A model generated the notes under the pieces. That model had not been told where the DNA came from. It did not search any database and saw only the letters and a program-made list of their open reading frames with translations. Below, piece by piece: positions 18,885 to 29,895 of a DNA stretch of 64,000 nt; position 1 is the stretch's first letter, and every line of letters begins with the position of its first letter. Source of the DNA: Psychrobacter glacincola (GTDB lineage Bacteria; Pseudomonadota; Gammaproteobacteria; Pseudomonadales; Moraxellaceae). The stretch lies in assembly GCA_001411745.2 (NCBI GenBank), contig LIQB01000007.1:122827-186826 (forward strand). Reading direction: 5' to 3'. Both the position numbers and the translations under genes were made by a program.

Positions 18885-18954
18885 GTGATAAATAAGTGTT
18901 ACACAGTTATAATAAAAAACTCTGTGCACGAGTGTAAACTATAATAAAGGGTGT

Positions 18955-19006
18955 TATAATGACGGATACTTTTATGTCAAAGCCCTGTATTATAGCAGGG
19001 CTTTAC
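18955..19006 (+). promoter_or_regulatory. fabG-acpP gap: TATAAT boxes and hairpin
   Basis: Two TATAAT boxes occur at 18940-18945 and 18955-18960, with weak -35 regions. Downstream, AAAGCCCTG (18979-18987) pairs with CAGGGCTTT (18996-19004), a stem with only a short T tail. The hairpin could end fabG transcripts or attenuate toward acpP; the boxes suggest acpP has its own promoter, as in E. coli. Confidence 0.4.
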
Positions 19007-19166
19007 TAGACATCAGTCAAAATGTATAACCAGCTATAAAACAAGTTACAAAGTACTCGGATAGCTGTGCTAATCTGAAGATATGATTTTATATACAATG
19101 CCGTAGAGCCTAATGATAGGCCTATGGTGACTTGCCAAAATAATAGATCAAAAAGGAGAAATCTAC

Positions 19167-19403
19167 ATGAGTAATGATACCGAGCTAAGAGTTAAAGCTG
19201 CAGTAGCTGAGCAATTGGGTATGAATGTTGAAGATATCAACAATGATGCATCATTTATGGAAGACTTAGGTGCAGATTCGTTAGACCTAGTCGAATTGGT
19301 TATGTCATTTGAAAGTGACTTTGGCATTACCATTCCTGATGAAGATTCAGCAGAATTAACGACTGTTCAAAAAGCGATTGATTATGTACAAGCGCAGCTA
19401 TAA
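19167..19403 (+). CDS. acpP: Acyl carrier protein
   Basis: The 78-residue acidic ACP carries fatty-acyl chains on a phosphopantetheine arm. The attachment site is Ser38 in [10 protein letters not shown], matching the canonical DSL motif. Helix pattern and length are typical. AAAAGGAGAA precedes the ATG. It follows fabD-fabG after 282 bp and is closed by a strong terminator, consistent with high, independent expression. Confidence 0.98.
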   Translation: MSNDTELRVKAAVAEQLGMNVEDINNDASFMEDLGADSLDLVELVMSFESDFGITIPDEDSAELTTVQKAIDYVQAQL

Positions 19404-19432
19404 TTAGCTAGTGGCTTAGCGAGTTATTCTAG

Positions 19433-19463
19433 CCGCCTATCTGTAGAGATAGGCGGTTTTTTT
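19433..19463 (+). terminator. acpP terminator
   Basis: CCGCCTATCT (19433-19442) pairs perfectly with AGATAGGCGG (19447-19456) around GTAG, followed by seven T. A strong intrinsic terminator. From here to 19705 I see no gene, only A/T-rich sequence ahead of the next reading frame. Confidence 0.92.
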
Positions 19464-19705
19464 ATGTTCTTAATTTGCCATGGCAACAGGTAGTTATGTG
19501 ATTAATCAATACGTTAACATAAGCTACGCCAAATCAACATTACTCAACATACTATTACTATCTACCTCACCTATCTTTGTCTATACTCATAATGGTAAGT
19601 AGTAACAAAGTATAGTGATATATAAAGTGTGGTTATATATGAAAGTATATGCCATTAAAAAAATAATGATGAATAATAAATAACAATATTTAAAGGAGTA
19701 TGTAA

Positions 19706-20215
19706 ATGGGTATGTTCAGTTTTGCAAAAGATATCGGTGATAAAATTTTCAATCGTGATGACGCCAAACACGATGCCAAGTCAGAAACAAAAGCAGACGC
19801 TAATACGCCAGTACAGAGTAGCGAACCTTCTGCGCAATCAGTTGCCAATATTTTACTTCGTCGCATTCAACAGCAGAATCTTAATATTAGCGATTTGAAA
19901 ATCAAGTATAACGGCTCAACAGATACTGCAGAAATCAGCGGTAAAGCTAAAACGCAAGCAGACCGCGAAAAAGCGATTATCGCCATTGGTAATGTACAAA
20001 ACGTGGCCAAGGTAATCGATAATATTGATATCGAAGAAGATGCGCCTGAGTCAACGATGTATACAGTGAAATCTGGTGATAGCTTGTCTAAGATTGCAAA
20101 AGAGGTTTATGGTTCAGCGGATGATTACATGAAAATCTTTGAAGCCAATAAGCCGATGCTATCTAGCCCTGATAAGATTTATCCTGGTCAAGTACTGCGT
20201 ATTCCTAAGCCATAA
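19706..20215 (+). CDS. BON-LysM protein (Kbp/YgaU type)
   Basis: The 169-residue product has the layout of E. coli Kbp (YgaU), a cytoplasmic potassium-binding protein: start MGMFSFAKDIGDKIF, a BON domain at about residues 45-115, and a LysM domain at about 118-169 (YTVKSGDSLSKIAKEVYG ... SPDKIYPGQVLRIPKP). No signal peptide is visible. The linker at residues 20-45 is longer and rich in D, A, K and S. AAGGAG lies 7 bp before the ATG. Homology is clear; potassium binding is inferred from the family. Confidence 0.88.
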   Translation: MGMFSFAKDIGDKIFNRDDAKHDAKSETKADANTPVQSSEPSAQSVANILLRRIQQQNLNISDLKIKYNGSTDTAEISGKAKTQADREKAIIAIGNVQNVAKVIDNIDIEEDAPESTMYTVKSGDSLSKIAKEVYGSADDYMKIFEANKPMLSSPDKIYPGQVLRIPKP

Positions 20216-20264
20216 GCCATAATATGGTTTTGAACTGTCAGCGATATGTGTGAATAAAATAAAG

Positions 20265-20298
20265 AATGCCTCTTACTATAATAAGAGGCATTTTTTTC
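20265..20298. terminator. Bidirectional terminator, kbp-like / queG
   Basis: AATGCCTCTTA (20265-20275) pairs with TAAGAGGCATT (20282-20292), followed by T-run. It lies between two convergent genes and can serve both. Confidence 0.88.
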
Positions 20299-20325
20299 GG
20301 GTTTATATAAGTATAAGCTTAAGAT

Positions 20326-21558
20326 TTAAATGTTCTCTAATTTCTCGTACTGTTCAGCTATGGCCCAGTTGATATGTACATCAAGCATCTCGTTGTGTAT
20401 GCCTAGCTTTGATTGTAACTGAGTAATGGTGTCTTGATGACCATTAGCATTTCCAAGACCAATCGCGATATTGCGCAAGAAGTTCACATAGCCTGTGCGT
20501 CTAAGTGGGCTGCCTTCAGTTTTTTTCATAAATTCAGCTTCTTGCCATTGCCACAGTTCCAGCAGACTGCTGCTATCAAGGTTGTGCCGTGGTGCGAAGT
20601 CCTCTACAGGTGTAAGATTGGCGTAGCGATTCCAAGGACAGATAAGTTGACAGTCGTCACAGCCAAAGATGCGATTACCAATCGTGCGGCGGTATTTTAT
20701 ATCAATAATACCGTCGTGCTCGATAGTGAGGTAGGAGATACAAGCTGCAGCATTGAGCTCATAGGGCGCGACAATTGCTTGAGTGGGACAGATATCGATA
20801 CAAGCGCTACAACTGCCGCAATGCTCTTTGACCGGTTTGTCATCAGGTAACTGGAGACTAATAAATAGCTCACCCAATACAAAAAATGAACCCGCTTGCT
20901 TGTTGATTAATAAGGTGTGCTTTCCTGTCCAGCCAAGACCAGCAGCATCGGCAATGGGTCGCTCGAAAATAGGCGCAGAGTCACTAAAAGGCCTAAAAAT
21001 AAAATCTTGCTCTGAACCTATATTGAGGTGTTGCCACTCAGGAAGCATGGCTTCTATCTTTAGTGCCAATTGTTTCAAACGACTGCGCATCGTTTTATGA
21101 TAGTCGCGTCCTCTGGCATAACGAGCGATGATGCCTTGATTGGGGTAGTCATTGTCAGTGATCGTACGTGGGGTTGGTGCTTGAGTCAGGTAATCCATAC
21201 GAACACTGATGATGGTTTTTGCCCCTTCTACCAGTTGGTCAGGATTTGCCCGCAGTTCATGATTGTTATGCATAAACTGCAGTTGCCCCTCATAGCCTTT
21301 TTCGAGCCATTGTTGCAATTGTACAATCTGCTTAGCAAATAAAGGGTGATGCACCGATAAAAACCCGCAGTCGGCAAACCCTAAAGCCTGTGCTTGGTCT
21401 TTAATCCATTGTTTGACATCTGCTGTGGTGGTAAATGTTGGGCTATTATTCACATTAATCTTTTTTTCGGACGCAGGCTTAGGTTCAGAAGAGATTTGCT
21501 TAGCTGATTTCTGCTGGGTTGAAGAGATAGGCAAGTTTGCTTTAGGAAGATTATTCAT
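20326..21558 (-). CDS. queG: Epoxyqueuosine reductase
   Basis: QueG uses cobalamin and two [4Fe-4S] clusters to reduce epoxyqueuosine to queuosine in tRNA. The product has the ferredoxin-like motif CGSCSACIDICP (Cys247, 250, 253, 257) and a second set in FGCDDCQLICPWN, plus the RDYHKTMRSRLKQLA segment typical of the family. From ATG 21558 it has 410 residues, with a Lys/Pro/Ser-rich 40-residue N-terminus before the core. The frame extends to a TTG at 21630, but no ribosome-binding site supports that. It diverges from nnrD, a neighbour in E. coli as well. Confidence 0.93.
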   Translation of the reverse strand: MNNLPKANLPISSTQQKSAKQISSEPKPASEKKINVNNSPTFTTTADVKQWIKDQAQALGFADCGFLSVHHPLFAKQIVQLQQWLEKGYEGQLQFMHNNHELRANPDQLVEGAKTIISVRMDYLTQAPTPRTITDNDYPNQGIIARYARGRDYHKTMRSRLKQLALKIEAMLPEWQHLNIGSEQDFIFRPFSDSAPIFERPIADAAGLGWTGKHTLLINKQAGSFFVLGELFISLQLPDDKPVKEHCGSCSACIDICPTQAIVAPYELNAAACISYLTIEHDGIIDIKYRRTIGNRIFGCDDCQLICPWNRYANLTPVEDFAPRHNLDSSSLLELWQWQEAEFMKKTEGSPLRRTGYVNFLRNIAIGLGNANGHQDTITQLQSKLGIHNEMLDVHINWAIAEQYEKLENI

Positions 21559-21750
21559 GTGTGACAGTAGGTGATAGAGTGAATACCGATATAATAAGCC
21601 AGTGAGCCAAGAGCGCAAGTATAAAAGCAAATAATTTCACATTCATATTGATACATACGTTGATGTAAGCGTTTGCTAAGCTGATGCTAAATGATAGTAA
21701 TCATATGCCAATAAAATAAAAAATCAGCAAAAAATACTTAAGGATTAGTT

Positions 21751-23490
21751 ATGAAAAATCAGATCAATTTATCACCTATAAAAAGTACAAAACCTATCCC
21801 GTTATATAGCAGTGGACAACTCTATGCGATGGAGCAAGCATGGTTTGTAGAGGGGCATGATAGTTTTGGGTTGATGAAACAAGCAGCCTGGCAAATGGCG
21901 CAACATATAGAACAATTATATGAACAAAAACAATTAAACATATATCCATCAGCCACTACTTATGTGCCTCGTCGTCATATGCGCCAGCATCGAGTGAGCA
22001 TTTGGGTTGGAAAGGGTAATAATGGTGGCGACGGTTGGCTCATTGCTCATTATTTACAGAAAATGGGTTGGCAGGTACAAGTGGTAACAGTGGGTTTTGA
22101 GAGTGATGATTTTGATATCAGTAACACAACAGCATTCTCCGATGCACAAAAAGTCCTAAAAGAGGCGCTATTGGCTAATTGCCCTTATCAACGCTTTGAA
22201 AATAGTGCTTGTGAGCTAGAAGAAGGAGTAGATGGTAATCTGCAAGCCGATGTCTATATTGATGCACTGTTTGGTATTGGTCTGGATCGTGCACCTACAG
22301 GTATTTATAAAACAGCCATTAGCACTTTTAATAAGTTATCTGAACGAAATAGTACCTTGGCCATTGCGGTTGATATTCCAAGTGGTTTGGTGGCTTCGAC
22401 TGGCGAAGTGTTTGAGCAGGTGGCTATACAGGCTGATATAACGCTATGTTTAATTGCACGGAAATTCGGTTTGCATACCAAAGATGGTATGGATTGTAGC
22501 GGCAAGGTAATTGATATACCGCTGATGCCTTACCCAATAAATGACAAAAGTTTCATGCCAGTAGCAACACTAATTACTACTGCATATGGTCTAAGTCCTC
22601 GCCGTCAAAATAGCTACAAAGGGAGCTATGGTCATGTACTGATTATTGGCGGTAATCGTATCGATGGCTCACAAGGTATGGGCGGCGCTGCGATATTGTC
22701 TGCTTCGAGTTCGATGGCGGCAGGAGCGGGTAAAATTACGGTTGCTTGCCATGAGGCTTTTCATAGCGCCCTATTAACTTCACTACCAGATGCAATGACG
22801 ATCAATTTGCATGATGTGGATGGAGTGCAGGAGTTAATCAAGTCAGCCACTGTGATTGCGATTGGTATGGGGCTTGGTCGTGATGAAAAAGCAAAAGTGT
22901 TGTTTATAAAGTATCTACAAACTGCGATGACAGCTAAAAAGGCAATAGTGATTGATGCTGATGGACTTTATCATTTGGCATCATTGCAATTAGAGCATCA
23001 TGAATTGGTCAGTCAGCTGCGAGAATATAGCGTTAATCATCAAGTTTGTTTGACACCGCACAGTGGCGAAACTGCTAGATTACTGAATAAGAGAATCAGT
23101 GAAGTGGAAAGCGATAGACTACAAGCGATAAAACAGTGCGCTACAACTTATGGTGGTGAATGGGTGCTAAAAGGCGCAGGTTCTTTGATATTAGAGCAGG
23201 GCTTAGATGAGCACCACGTTTATGTTTGTGCTGCCGGTAATGCGGGTATGGCGACGGCTGGCATGGGTGATGTGTTATCCGGTGTCATTGCTGGTCTGCT
23301 AGCACAACAAGATTTATCGTCAGGAATGCAAAGCTTGCATCAGGCGGTTGTTATACATGGATTAGCAGGGGATACGCTGGTCAATCAAAGTAATAATACG
23401 TTATTGGTTGGACAACGAGGACTACAAGCTCAGGATATGCCAGCAGCCATTCGTCATGTGATGCAGCTATTGATTAACGTCTATAATTAG
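21751..23490 (+). CDS. nnr: Bifunctional NAD(P)H-hydrate epimerase/dehydratase
   Basis: This repair enzyme restores NAD(P)H from its hydrated forms: the N-terminal domain epimerises NAD(P)HX and the C-terminal ribokinase-like domain dehydrates it. The 579-residue product has GNNGGDG at residues 89-95 in the epimerase half and, in the second half, GSYGHVLIIGGN, LTPHSGE and GMGDVLSGVIAGLLAQ. Length fits the E. coli YjeF fusion (about 515) with some insertions in the first domain. AAGGA precedes the ATG. It diverges from queG. Confidence 0.95.
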   Translation: MKNQINLSPIKSTKPIPLYSSGQLYAMEQAWFVEGHDSFGLMKQAAWQMAQHIEQLYEQKQLNIYPSATTYVPRRHMRQHRVSIWVGKGNNGGDGWLIAHYLQKMGWQVQVVTVGFESDDFDISNTTAFSDAQKVLKEALLANCPYQRFENSACELEEGVDGNLQADVYIDALFGIGLDRAPTGIYKTAISTFNKLSERNSTLAIAVDIPSGLVASTGEVFEQVAIQADITLCLIARKFGLHTKDGMDCSGKVIDIPLMPYPINDKSFMPVATLITTAYGLSPRRQNSYKGSYGHVLIIGGNRIDGSQGMGGAAILSASSSMAAGAGKITVACHEAFHSALLTSLPDAMTINLHDVDGVQELIKSATVIAIGMGLGRDEKAKVLFIKYLQTAMTAKKAIVIDADGLYHLASLQLEHHELVSQLREYSVNHQVCLTPHSGETARLLNKRISEVESDRLQAIKQCATTYGGEWVLKGAGSLILEQGLDEHHVYVCAAGNAGMATAGMGDVLSGVIAGLLAQQDLSSGMQSLHQAVVIHGLAGDTLVNQSNNTLLVGQRGLQAQDMPAAIRHVMQLLINVYN

Positions 23491-23498
23491 CATTAAGC

Positions 23499-23996
23499 CT
23501 AGGTAGTTGAGTTGCCACAATACTGATCAATTGCCTGCTGTACGCGTTCACGTTTGAGCTCAATTTCACGACCATCTAAATATTGACGCTTGCCATTTGC
23601 ATCCATCTCATAAATACGTCCGCCGACATTCAAGTTGGTCAAATTATTGCGGAGTGACTGGCAACGCTGTGCATTGGCTTGTGCTTCTTGTTCTTTAATC
23701 CGTGCTTCAAGCGCTGCAACTCTTTGCTCTTCTACGCTTTGAGTATTAGTACTTTGATTGGCATCTGTTTTGCCAGCCAATTGTCCTGCATTGCTTTGTC
23801 TGCCATCACTACGAAATTCAATCAGCTCAATGTTTTTACCATTTTGCGGCGCATGTTGGCTGTATTTGACTTCACCATGTGCACCAACAGATTTGTAAAC
23901 TTGAATAGCATGACTGGCATTCATCGACAGCATTAGCACATACGCAGTACTCATAAGCAGTTTGGTAGCAGTATTTATTTTAGACGCATATGCCAT
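23499..23996 (-). CDS. DUF4124 domain secreted protein
   Basis: A 165-residue exported protein of unknown function. Residues 1-30 form a signal peptide (hydrophobic stretch ending in NASHA), followed by the DUF4124 pattern IQVYKSVGAHGEVKYSQHAP, then a Gln/Glu-rich predicted coiled coil (about residues 88-112) and a C-terminal part with two cysteines. ATG 23996 has a GAGAGG site upstream. It converges on nnr with an 8-bp gap. Confidence 0.8.
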   Translation of the reverse strand: MAYASKINTATKLLMSTAYVLMLSMNASHAIQVYKSVGAHGEVKYSQHAPQNGKNIELIEFRSDGRQSNAGQLAGKTDANQSTNTQSVEEQRVAALEARIKEQEAQANAQRCQSLRNNLTNLNVGGRIYEMDANGKRQYLDGREIELKRERVQQAIDQYCGNSTT

Positions 23997-24864
23997 AGTA
24001 GCAATCCTCTCAAGGGGTAAAAAACAGATGTGTATATATGTGTCAATATAACATTTAAGTGTTGGAATGGTACTAAAAATGTACCGGCTTTCGATTCTAA
24101 CAAATAATCCTTATGAATGTATATTATTTAATAACTAATAGTTAGGGATGGGCTTTAGAAGTTTTTCTTGACAATAGCTCACAAACCATCGAATATAATA
24201 GCAGTTGATTGGTCAGTGAGCGGCTTTTATGATATTGCCGTGGCACTTGAAAATGAGGACGATAGGTTACTTATCAGTGGCTTACGCAGTTTTCGTTTCT
24301 TTGTGACAATGATATTGCAAAGATAGTAATCATAACGATTGTTATCGATGACTTTATGTATTGTCTCCGGACTTATCTGTCTACAATGACTAAGATAAAC
24401 TTATTATTTGAAATGCGCTAAGCGTGACTCTAGCGGTTGTATTAAACATGGAAAAATATTCAGCAATTAAATCTTTTTAATAAGCCTATCGTAAAATCTA
24501 ACCATTTTACAAATTAGTATTGGCTGTGAGAGTGATTTAAATTGTGAATATCAATGCCTCTGTATAAATCAATCTGTTGTAAATGCTATCTGCTATTTAT
24601 CAATAATAAGCTTCTTTTATAGATGCACGCGCATCTTGTCACTGTACATCGATAGACTCCTGCCATAAAACTGACCCTACATATATTGCTGTGTTTGAGT
24701 AGCCTGCTGTCTTATAAAACAGCGTTACTTAGAGATAGTGGGCACACATTCTTGATATGGATAAGGATTTGCAGCCATTTCTATAAGACGAACCATCTTG
24801 TGTAAATAGCGTGGTTTTCTCTTATAAATGAACGCCAATTCTTGACAAAAAAAAGGTGATGACA
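23997..24864. other. 860-bp gene-free stretch ahead of ilvI
   Basis: I find no credible gene or tRNA. TTGACA at 24168-24173 and TATAAT at 24194-24199 are 20 bp apart, longer than ideal; a GAATAT hexamer is at 17 bp. Tiny frames exist (e.g. MHAHLVTVHR near 24624 and MDKDLQPFL near 24757) but neither is rich in branched-chain codons, so no classic ilv leader peptide is evident. Part of the stretch may be a long ilvIH leader or hold a small RNA. Confidence 0.4.
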
Positions 24865-26691
24865 GTGACGCAAACCACGCAAAGTCCGAATATGACGGGA
24901 CATACCCAAACGGGGAATGCCGCCAAAAATTTTGAAGAAAAGCAACAACGCCTCGCTGAGGGTAATGAGCAACCTATAATGCTATCTGGTGCTGAGATGT
25001 TGGTGCAATCACTGACTGATGAGGGCGTCAAATATATTTTTGGCTATCCAGGTGGTGCGGTTCTTCATATCTATGATGCTTTGTTTCAACAAGAAAATAT
25101 CGAGCATATTTTAGTACGTCATGAGCAAGCAGCCGGTCACATGGCAGATGCTTATTCGCGAGTCACAGGGCAGACAGGGGTGGTCTTAGCGACGTCAGGT
25201 CCGGGTGCTACTAATACCGTAACGGCTATCGCAACAGCGTTTATGGATTCTGTGCCGATGGTGGTTATCGCAGGTCAGGTACCTAGCAGCCTAATTGGAG
25301 AAGATGCCTTCCAAGAAACAGATATGGTCGGTGTATCACGTCCTATCGTGAAGCATAGCTTTCAAGTGCGCCACGCTAGCGAAATCCCAATGATTGTCAA
25401 AAAAGCCTTTTATATTGCTCAGTCTGGACGCCCAGGTCCTGTAGTGATTGATGTACCAAAAGATATGACCGCGCCAAGTGAAAAGTTTGCTTACGCTTAT
25501 CCAGAAGAAGTGTTTATACGTTCGTATCAGCCGTCATTAAAAGGCCATAGTGGTCAGATTAAAAAAGCGGTTGAAACGCTGCTTGCTGCAAAGCGTCCGA
25601 TTATTTACTCTGGTGGCGGTGTTGTTTTAGGTAATGCGCATAAAGAGCTTACTAATCTTGCGCACCGTTTAAACTTACCAGTAACCAATACCTTAATGGG
25701 CTTGGGTGCGTTCCCTGGTTCTGATAGTCAGTTCTTAGGTATGCTCGGTATGCATGGCACGTATGAAGCCAATATGACTATGCATCATGCCGACGTCATC
25801 TTGGCAGTTGGCGCACGTTTTGATGACCGTGTCACTAATAATGTCAAAAAATTCTGTCCGAATGCGACGATTATTCATATTGATATTGATCCTACGTCCA
25901 TCTCGAAAACGATTAATGCGCATATTCCGATCGTGGGTGATGTCAAATCTGTCCTGACCGATATACTAGAGATTATCGGTGAAGATAAAGAGTTAGATCA
26001 ACCAGCATTGTTGGATTGGTGGTCACAGATTAATGAGTGGCGTAAGCGTCATGGCCTGCGTTATGACACCAGCACTGATAATGGCATTAAGCCTCAAGCG
26101 GTCGTTCAAGCTTTAGATAAAGTGACGAATAGTAACGCTATTATCACCAGTGACGTTGGTCAGCATCAGATGTTTGCAGCGCTTTATTATACCTATAATG
26201 AGCCGCGCCAATGGCTAAATTCAGGTGGTTTAGGGACGATGGGCGTTGGCTTGCCGTATGCGATGGCAGCCAAACTTGCTAACCCTGAGCGTGACGTGGT
26301 TTGTATCACGGGTGAAGGCTCTATTCAGATGAATATTCAAGAGCTCTCAACCTGCTTACAATATAATTTGCCAGTTAAAATCCTAAACCTAAATAATGCC
26401 CAATTAGGCATGGTGAAGCAGTGGCAAGATATGCTGTATGAAGGTCGTCATGCCCATTCTTATATGAATTCACTACCAGACTTTGTCAAACTCGCTGAAA
26501 GCTATGGTCACGTCGGTATCAAGATTACTGATCCTTCGACCATGGAAGCACAGTTGGCGGAAGCCATGGCAATAACAGATAGATTGGTATTTATTGACGT
26601 TTATGTCGATCGTAACGAGCATGTATATCCGATGCAAATTGCTGGGCAAGCGATGCGTGATATGTGGTTAACAAAAGGGGAGCGTACCTAA
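24865..26691 (+). CDS. ilvI: Acetolactate synthase large subunit
   Basis: Thiamine-diphosphate enzyme catalysing the first common step of valine, leucine and isoleucine synthesis. The product has the TPP glutamate region [15 protein letters not shown]-binding middle domain, and the metal/TPP motif [14 protein letters not shown] ... LNLNN; many homologues have GDG here. A hydrophilic leader of about 35 residues precedes the core. GTG 24865 lies 8 bp after AAAAAGG and fits best; ATG 24859 is only 2 bp from that site. The ilvH start overlaps the stop by 1 bp. Confidence 0.95.
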   Translation: MTQTTQSPNMTGHTQTGNAAKNFEEKQQRLAEGNEQPIMLSGAEMLVQSLTDEGVKYIFGYPGGAVLHIYDALFQQENIEHILVRHEQAAGHMADAYSRVTGQTGVVLATSGPGATNTVTAIATAFMDSVPMVVIAGQVPSSLIGEDAFQETDMVGVSRPIVKHSFQVRHASEIPMIVKKAFYIAQSGRPGPVVIDVPKDMTAPSEKFAYAYPEEVFIRSYQPSLKGHSGQIKKAVETLLAAKRPIIYSGGGVVLGNAHKELTNLAHRLNLPVTNTLMGLGAFPGSDSQFLGMLGMHGTYEANMTMHHADVILAVGARFDDRVTNNVKKFCPNATIIHIDIDPTSISKTINAHIPIVGDVKSVLTDILEIIGEDKELDQPALLDWWSQINEWRKRHGLRYDTSTDNGIKPQAVVQALDKVTNSNAIITSDVGQHQMFAALYYTYNEPRQWLNSGGLGTMGVGLPYAMAAKLANPERDVVCITGEGSIQMNIQELSTCLQYNLPVKILNLNNAQLGMVKQWQDMLYEGRHAHSYMNSLPDFVKLAESYGHVGIKITDPSTMEAQLAEAMAITDRLVFIDVYVDRNEHVYPMQIAGQAMRDMWLTKGERT

Positions 26692-27188
26692 TGCAACAAC
26701 AACATCTGATTTCGGTATTGATGGAAAACGAAGCGGGTTCGTTGTCGCGAGTGGTCGGTTTGTTCTCTCAACGTGGCTACAACATCGAAACTTTGAACGT
26801 TGCGCCAACAGACGACTCGAGTATTTCTCGCTTAACATTGACCACTATTACGTCACCTGAAAAAATAGAACAAATCACCAAGCAATTGCATAAATTGATT
26901 GAAGTGGTTAAAGTGCTTAATCTATCAGATACCGTACACGTCGAGCGCGAGTTGATGCTCATAAAAGTACGGGCGACGGGTGGCGTACGTGAAGAGATTA
27001 AACGCAGTGCCGATATTTTCCGTGCACAAATCGTTGATGTGAACGCCAATCTATATACCATTCAAATCGTCGGTGACAAAGCCAAACTTGACGGCTTTAT
27101 TGATGTGATTGGTCGTGAACGTATTATGGAAGTGGTGCGTTCGGGTGTGATTGGTATTGCACGCGGCGAAAAAACGCTCAGTTTATAA
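26691..27188 (+). CDS. ilvH: Acetolactate synthase small subunit
   Basis: Regulatory subunit that activates the catalytic subunit and gives valine feedback inhibition. The 165-residue product has an N-terminal ACT domain (HLISVLMENEAGSLSRVVGL, residues 5-24) and the C-terminal ALS_ss_C domain. I start at ATG 26691 (MQQQHLISV), which shares a base with the ilvI stop; a TTG-type extension to 26664 inside ilvI is unlikely. Valine sensitivity is family knowledge, not shown here. Confidence 0.96.
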   Translation: MQQQHLISVLMENEAGSLSRVVGLFSQRGYNIETLNVAPTDDSSISRLTLTTITSPEKIEQITKQLHKLIEVVKVLNLSDTVHVERELMLIKVRATGGVREEIKRSADIFRAQIVDVNANLYTIQIVGDKAKLDGFIDVIGRERIMEVVRSGVIGIARGEKTLSL

Positions 27189-27314
27189 TGGGTACCCACC
27201 GTACCTATTGTAGGTCAAATTATTTATTCAAACATTAACATAGCGCTTATCTCACCCATCACTTCGATAAGGTGATTATAATTTAAGTGTTTATTTATCC
27301 ATGGCAAGCCATGA

Positions 27315-28352
<1,038 letters not shown>

Positions 28353-28398
28353 TTCAGTATTAGGCTATTAAGAAATTAATCGCTGATATAGAACTAAG

Positions 28399-28433
28399 AG
28401 CTCATGCTATTACTTAATAGTGTGGGCTTTTTT
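28399..28433 (+). terminator. ilvC terminator
   Basis: AGCTCATGCTATTA (28399-28412) can pair over 14 bp with TAATAGTGTGGGCT, using a few G-U pairs, followed by six T. A good intrinsic terminator for the ilvIHC transcript. Confidence 0.85.
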
Positions 28434-28622
28434 AGTTTGCACTACTTTAATGAAATTTTAACCACAATCGCTTTGGTGTTGGTTGAAAACGACCAATCGA
28501 TGCCTCATATATCTAGCCTTCATTGATTTTTTTGAATATTCTTAGTGCAACCAATTACTGGTTAATTATCAAAACGATTGAGTTGCGCGTTCTTATTTTT
28601 TATATATTATAGGTTGTGTGTT

Positions 28623-29048
28623 GTGCAAATATCTTATCCAGACTGGCTAACGCCGCAATTCGTATATATTACTCTTAGCGCTGTGGTAGCTGTTTTAATA
28701 TGGATAGAAGGGGAGATGCTCAAAAAAACCGATGGCAAATTGCCTAAGTCTAAGTTTTTTCAAATCAGCTCACTCTTGGATACTTTGTGGTTCTTTATTT
28801 CCGTTGTCATATTATATGTGATTGATTTGACGCCACTAGCCATTACGGTACCTGCTGCTTATGGCATCTATACTACCTTTGGATGGATATACGGGACGCG
28901 TTTACTAAAACGTAAAGGTATTCCTGATTCTCCTAAAGACTTGGTGATACCTGCTAAATATATCGCCTATAGTCAGTCATTTTCGCTGATATTTTTTGCG
29001 CTTTGTTTGTTAGTATTAAGTTCACCGTGGTTACCGATATCTCAATGA
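28623..29048 (+). CDS. Four-helix membrane protein, unknown
   Basis: I do not recognise the family. The product, about 141 residues, has four hydrophobic segments (around FVYITLSAVVAVLIW, LLDTLWFFISVVILYV, ITVPAAYGIYTTFGWIYG and SFSLIFFALCLLVLSS) separated by short basic loops, so it is probably an inner-membrane protein. The frame opens at a TTG (28578), but GTG 28623 lies 9 bp after AGG and begins VQISYPDWLTPQF, so I prefer it. It stands alone between ilvC and the cold-shock gene, without a clear partner. Confidence 0.6.
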   Translation: MQISYPDWLTPQFVYITLSAVVAVLIWIEGEMLKKTDGKLPKSKFFQISSLLDTLWFFISVVILYVIDLTPLAITVPAAYGIYTTFGWIYGTRLLKRKGIPDSPKDLVIPAKYIAYSQSFSLIFFALCLLVLSSPWLPISQ

Positions 29049-29242
29049 AGCATATGCTGACTTATCACCTATTTATTATTTGAGATAATGCTGTCATCAA
29101 CTTAAATGACACCTTTAAGTTAGAATGGTAGATAGTAAATGATATAAAATATCTTTCTTATCAATGTATTAGATAGTATTTTATTGGCTGTTGTGACTTT
29201 TCAAAACGGATTATCGTTATTTACAAAAATCATCAATTTAAC

Positions 29243-29428
29243 CTGTTGCGATTATAAAAAGCTGCTATAATCAGCCTGTACTCAAAAGATTTTAGGTCGT
29301 AATTTCAAGCTATCTAACGATATTTTGATCGTATTGACTGTTGCATTTAGCAGAAAATAGTTTGGGTATATATCAATTAATCGGTGACGACATACGTCTC
29401 GCCAACAGTTAAAGAGTTAGGAAAATTT
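29243..29428 (+). promoter_or_regulatory. cspA-type promoter and long leader
   Basis: TATAAT at 29266-29271 has a weak CTGTTG 17 bp upstream. Transcription would start near 29278, giving a leader of about 150 nt before the cold-shock start at 29429. Cold-shock genes of this family commonly have such long leaders that refold with temperature; I could not confirm a cold-box motif. Confidence 0.5.
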
Positions 29429-29641
29429 ATGTCAGATAAAGTTGAAGGCACTGTAAAGTGGTTTAATGAAGCTAAAGGTTTTGGTTTTATCGCTCAAGAC
29501 AATGGCGGACAAGACGTATTCGCTCACTACAGCGCTATCCAAGGTGGTGGTTTCAAAACTCTAGCCGAAGGCCAAAAAGTGTCTTTCATCTTAGGTGATG
29601 GCAAAAAAGGCCCACAAGCCGAGCAAATCGAAGCTATCTAA
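29429..29641 (+). CDS. Cold-shock protein (CspA family)
   Basis: A 70-residue single-strand nucleic-acid binding protein, acting as an RNA chaperone. The two RNP motifs are present: [10 protein letters not shown] and DVFAHYSAI, with [15 protein letters not shown] at the start. I start at ATG 29429 ([12 protein letters not shown]), 6 bp after TAGGA; the frame reaches back to 29384, but those residues are not part of the fold. Which CspA paralogue it is cannot be told. Likely cold or growth-phase regulated through the long leader. Confidence 0.95.
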   Translation: MSDKVEGTVKWFNEAKGFGFIAQDNGGQDVFAHYSAIQGGGFKTLAEGQKVSFILGDGKKGPQAEQIEAI

Positions 29642-29754
29642 TCTCATTTGACATCTGGTAAGCTGATTAGTCGGTAAGCTTGATGACAGTTAAGATTATC
29701 AATATGCATTGATGCCTTTGTTTGTTAAAACAATAAAAATACTGTTTCAACTCT

Positions 29755-29790
29755 AAAAAAAAGCAACCTCTTATCAGGTTGCTTTTTTTA
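29755..29790 (+). terminator. Cold-shock gene terminator
   Basis: AAGCAACCT pairs with AGGTTGCTT around CTTATC, with an A-run before and T-run after. It also could act on the minus strand, but no minus gene is near. The remaining bases to 29895 hold nothing I recognise. Confidence 0.88.
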
Positions 29791-29895
29791 TGCCATTTTT
29801 CTCGCTATAAACGTAAAATCATCAAAAGCATACTGATATTAGCTGTCAGTCATCAGCACTGACTCAAAAAAGATCTAACAAAATAAGGTTGTTTT

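Noticed and set aside
20434..20850. 138-codon plus-strand frame inside queG
   Set aside because: Antisense to a gene with clear Fe-S motifs; no family signal.
24085..24125. TTCGATTC resembling a tRNA T-loop
   Set aside because: No acceptor or anticodon stems can be formed around it.
24624..24656. MHAHLVTVHR as an ilv leader peptide
   Set aside because: Too few Leu, Val and Ile codons, no ribosome site and no terminator/antiterminator set downstream.
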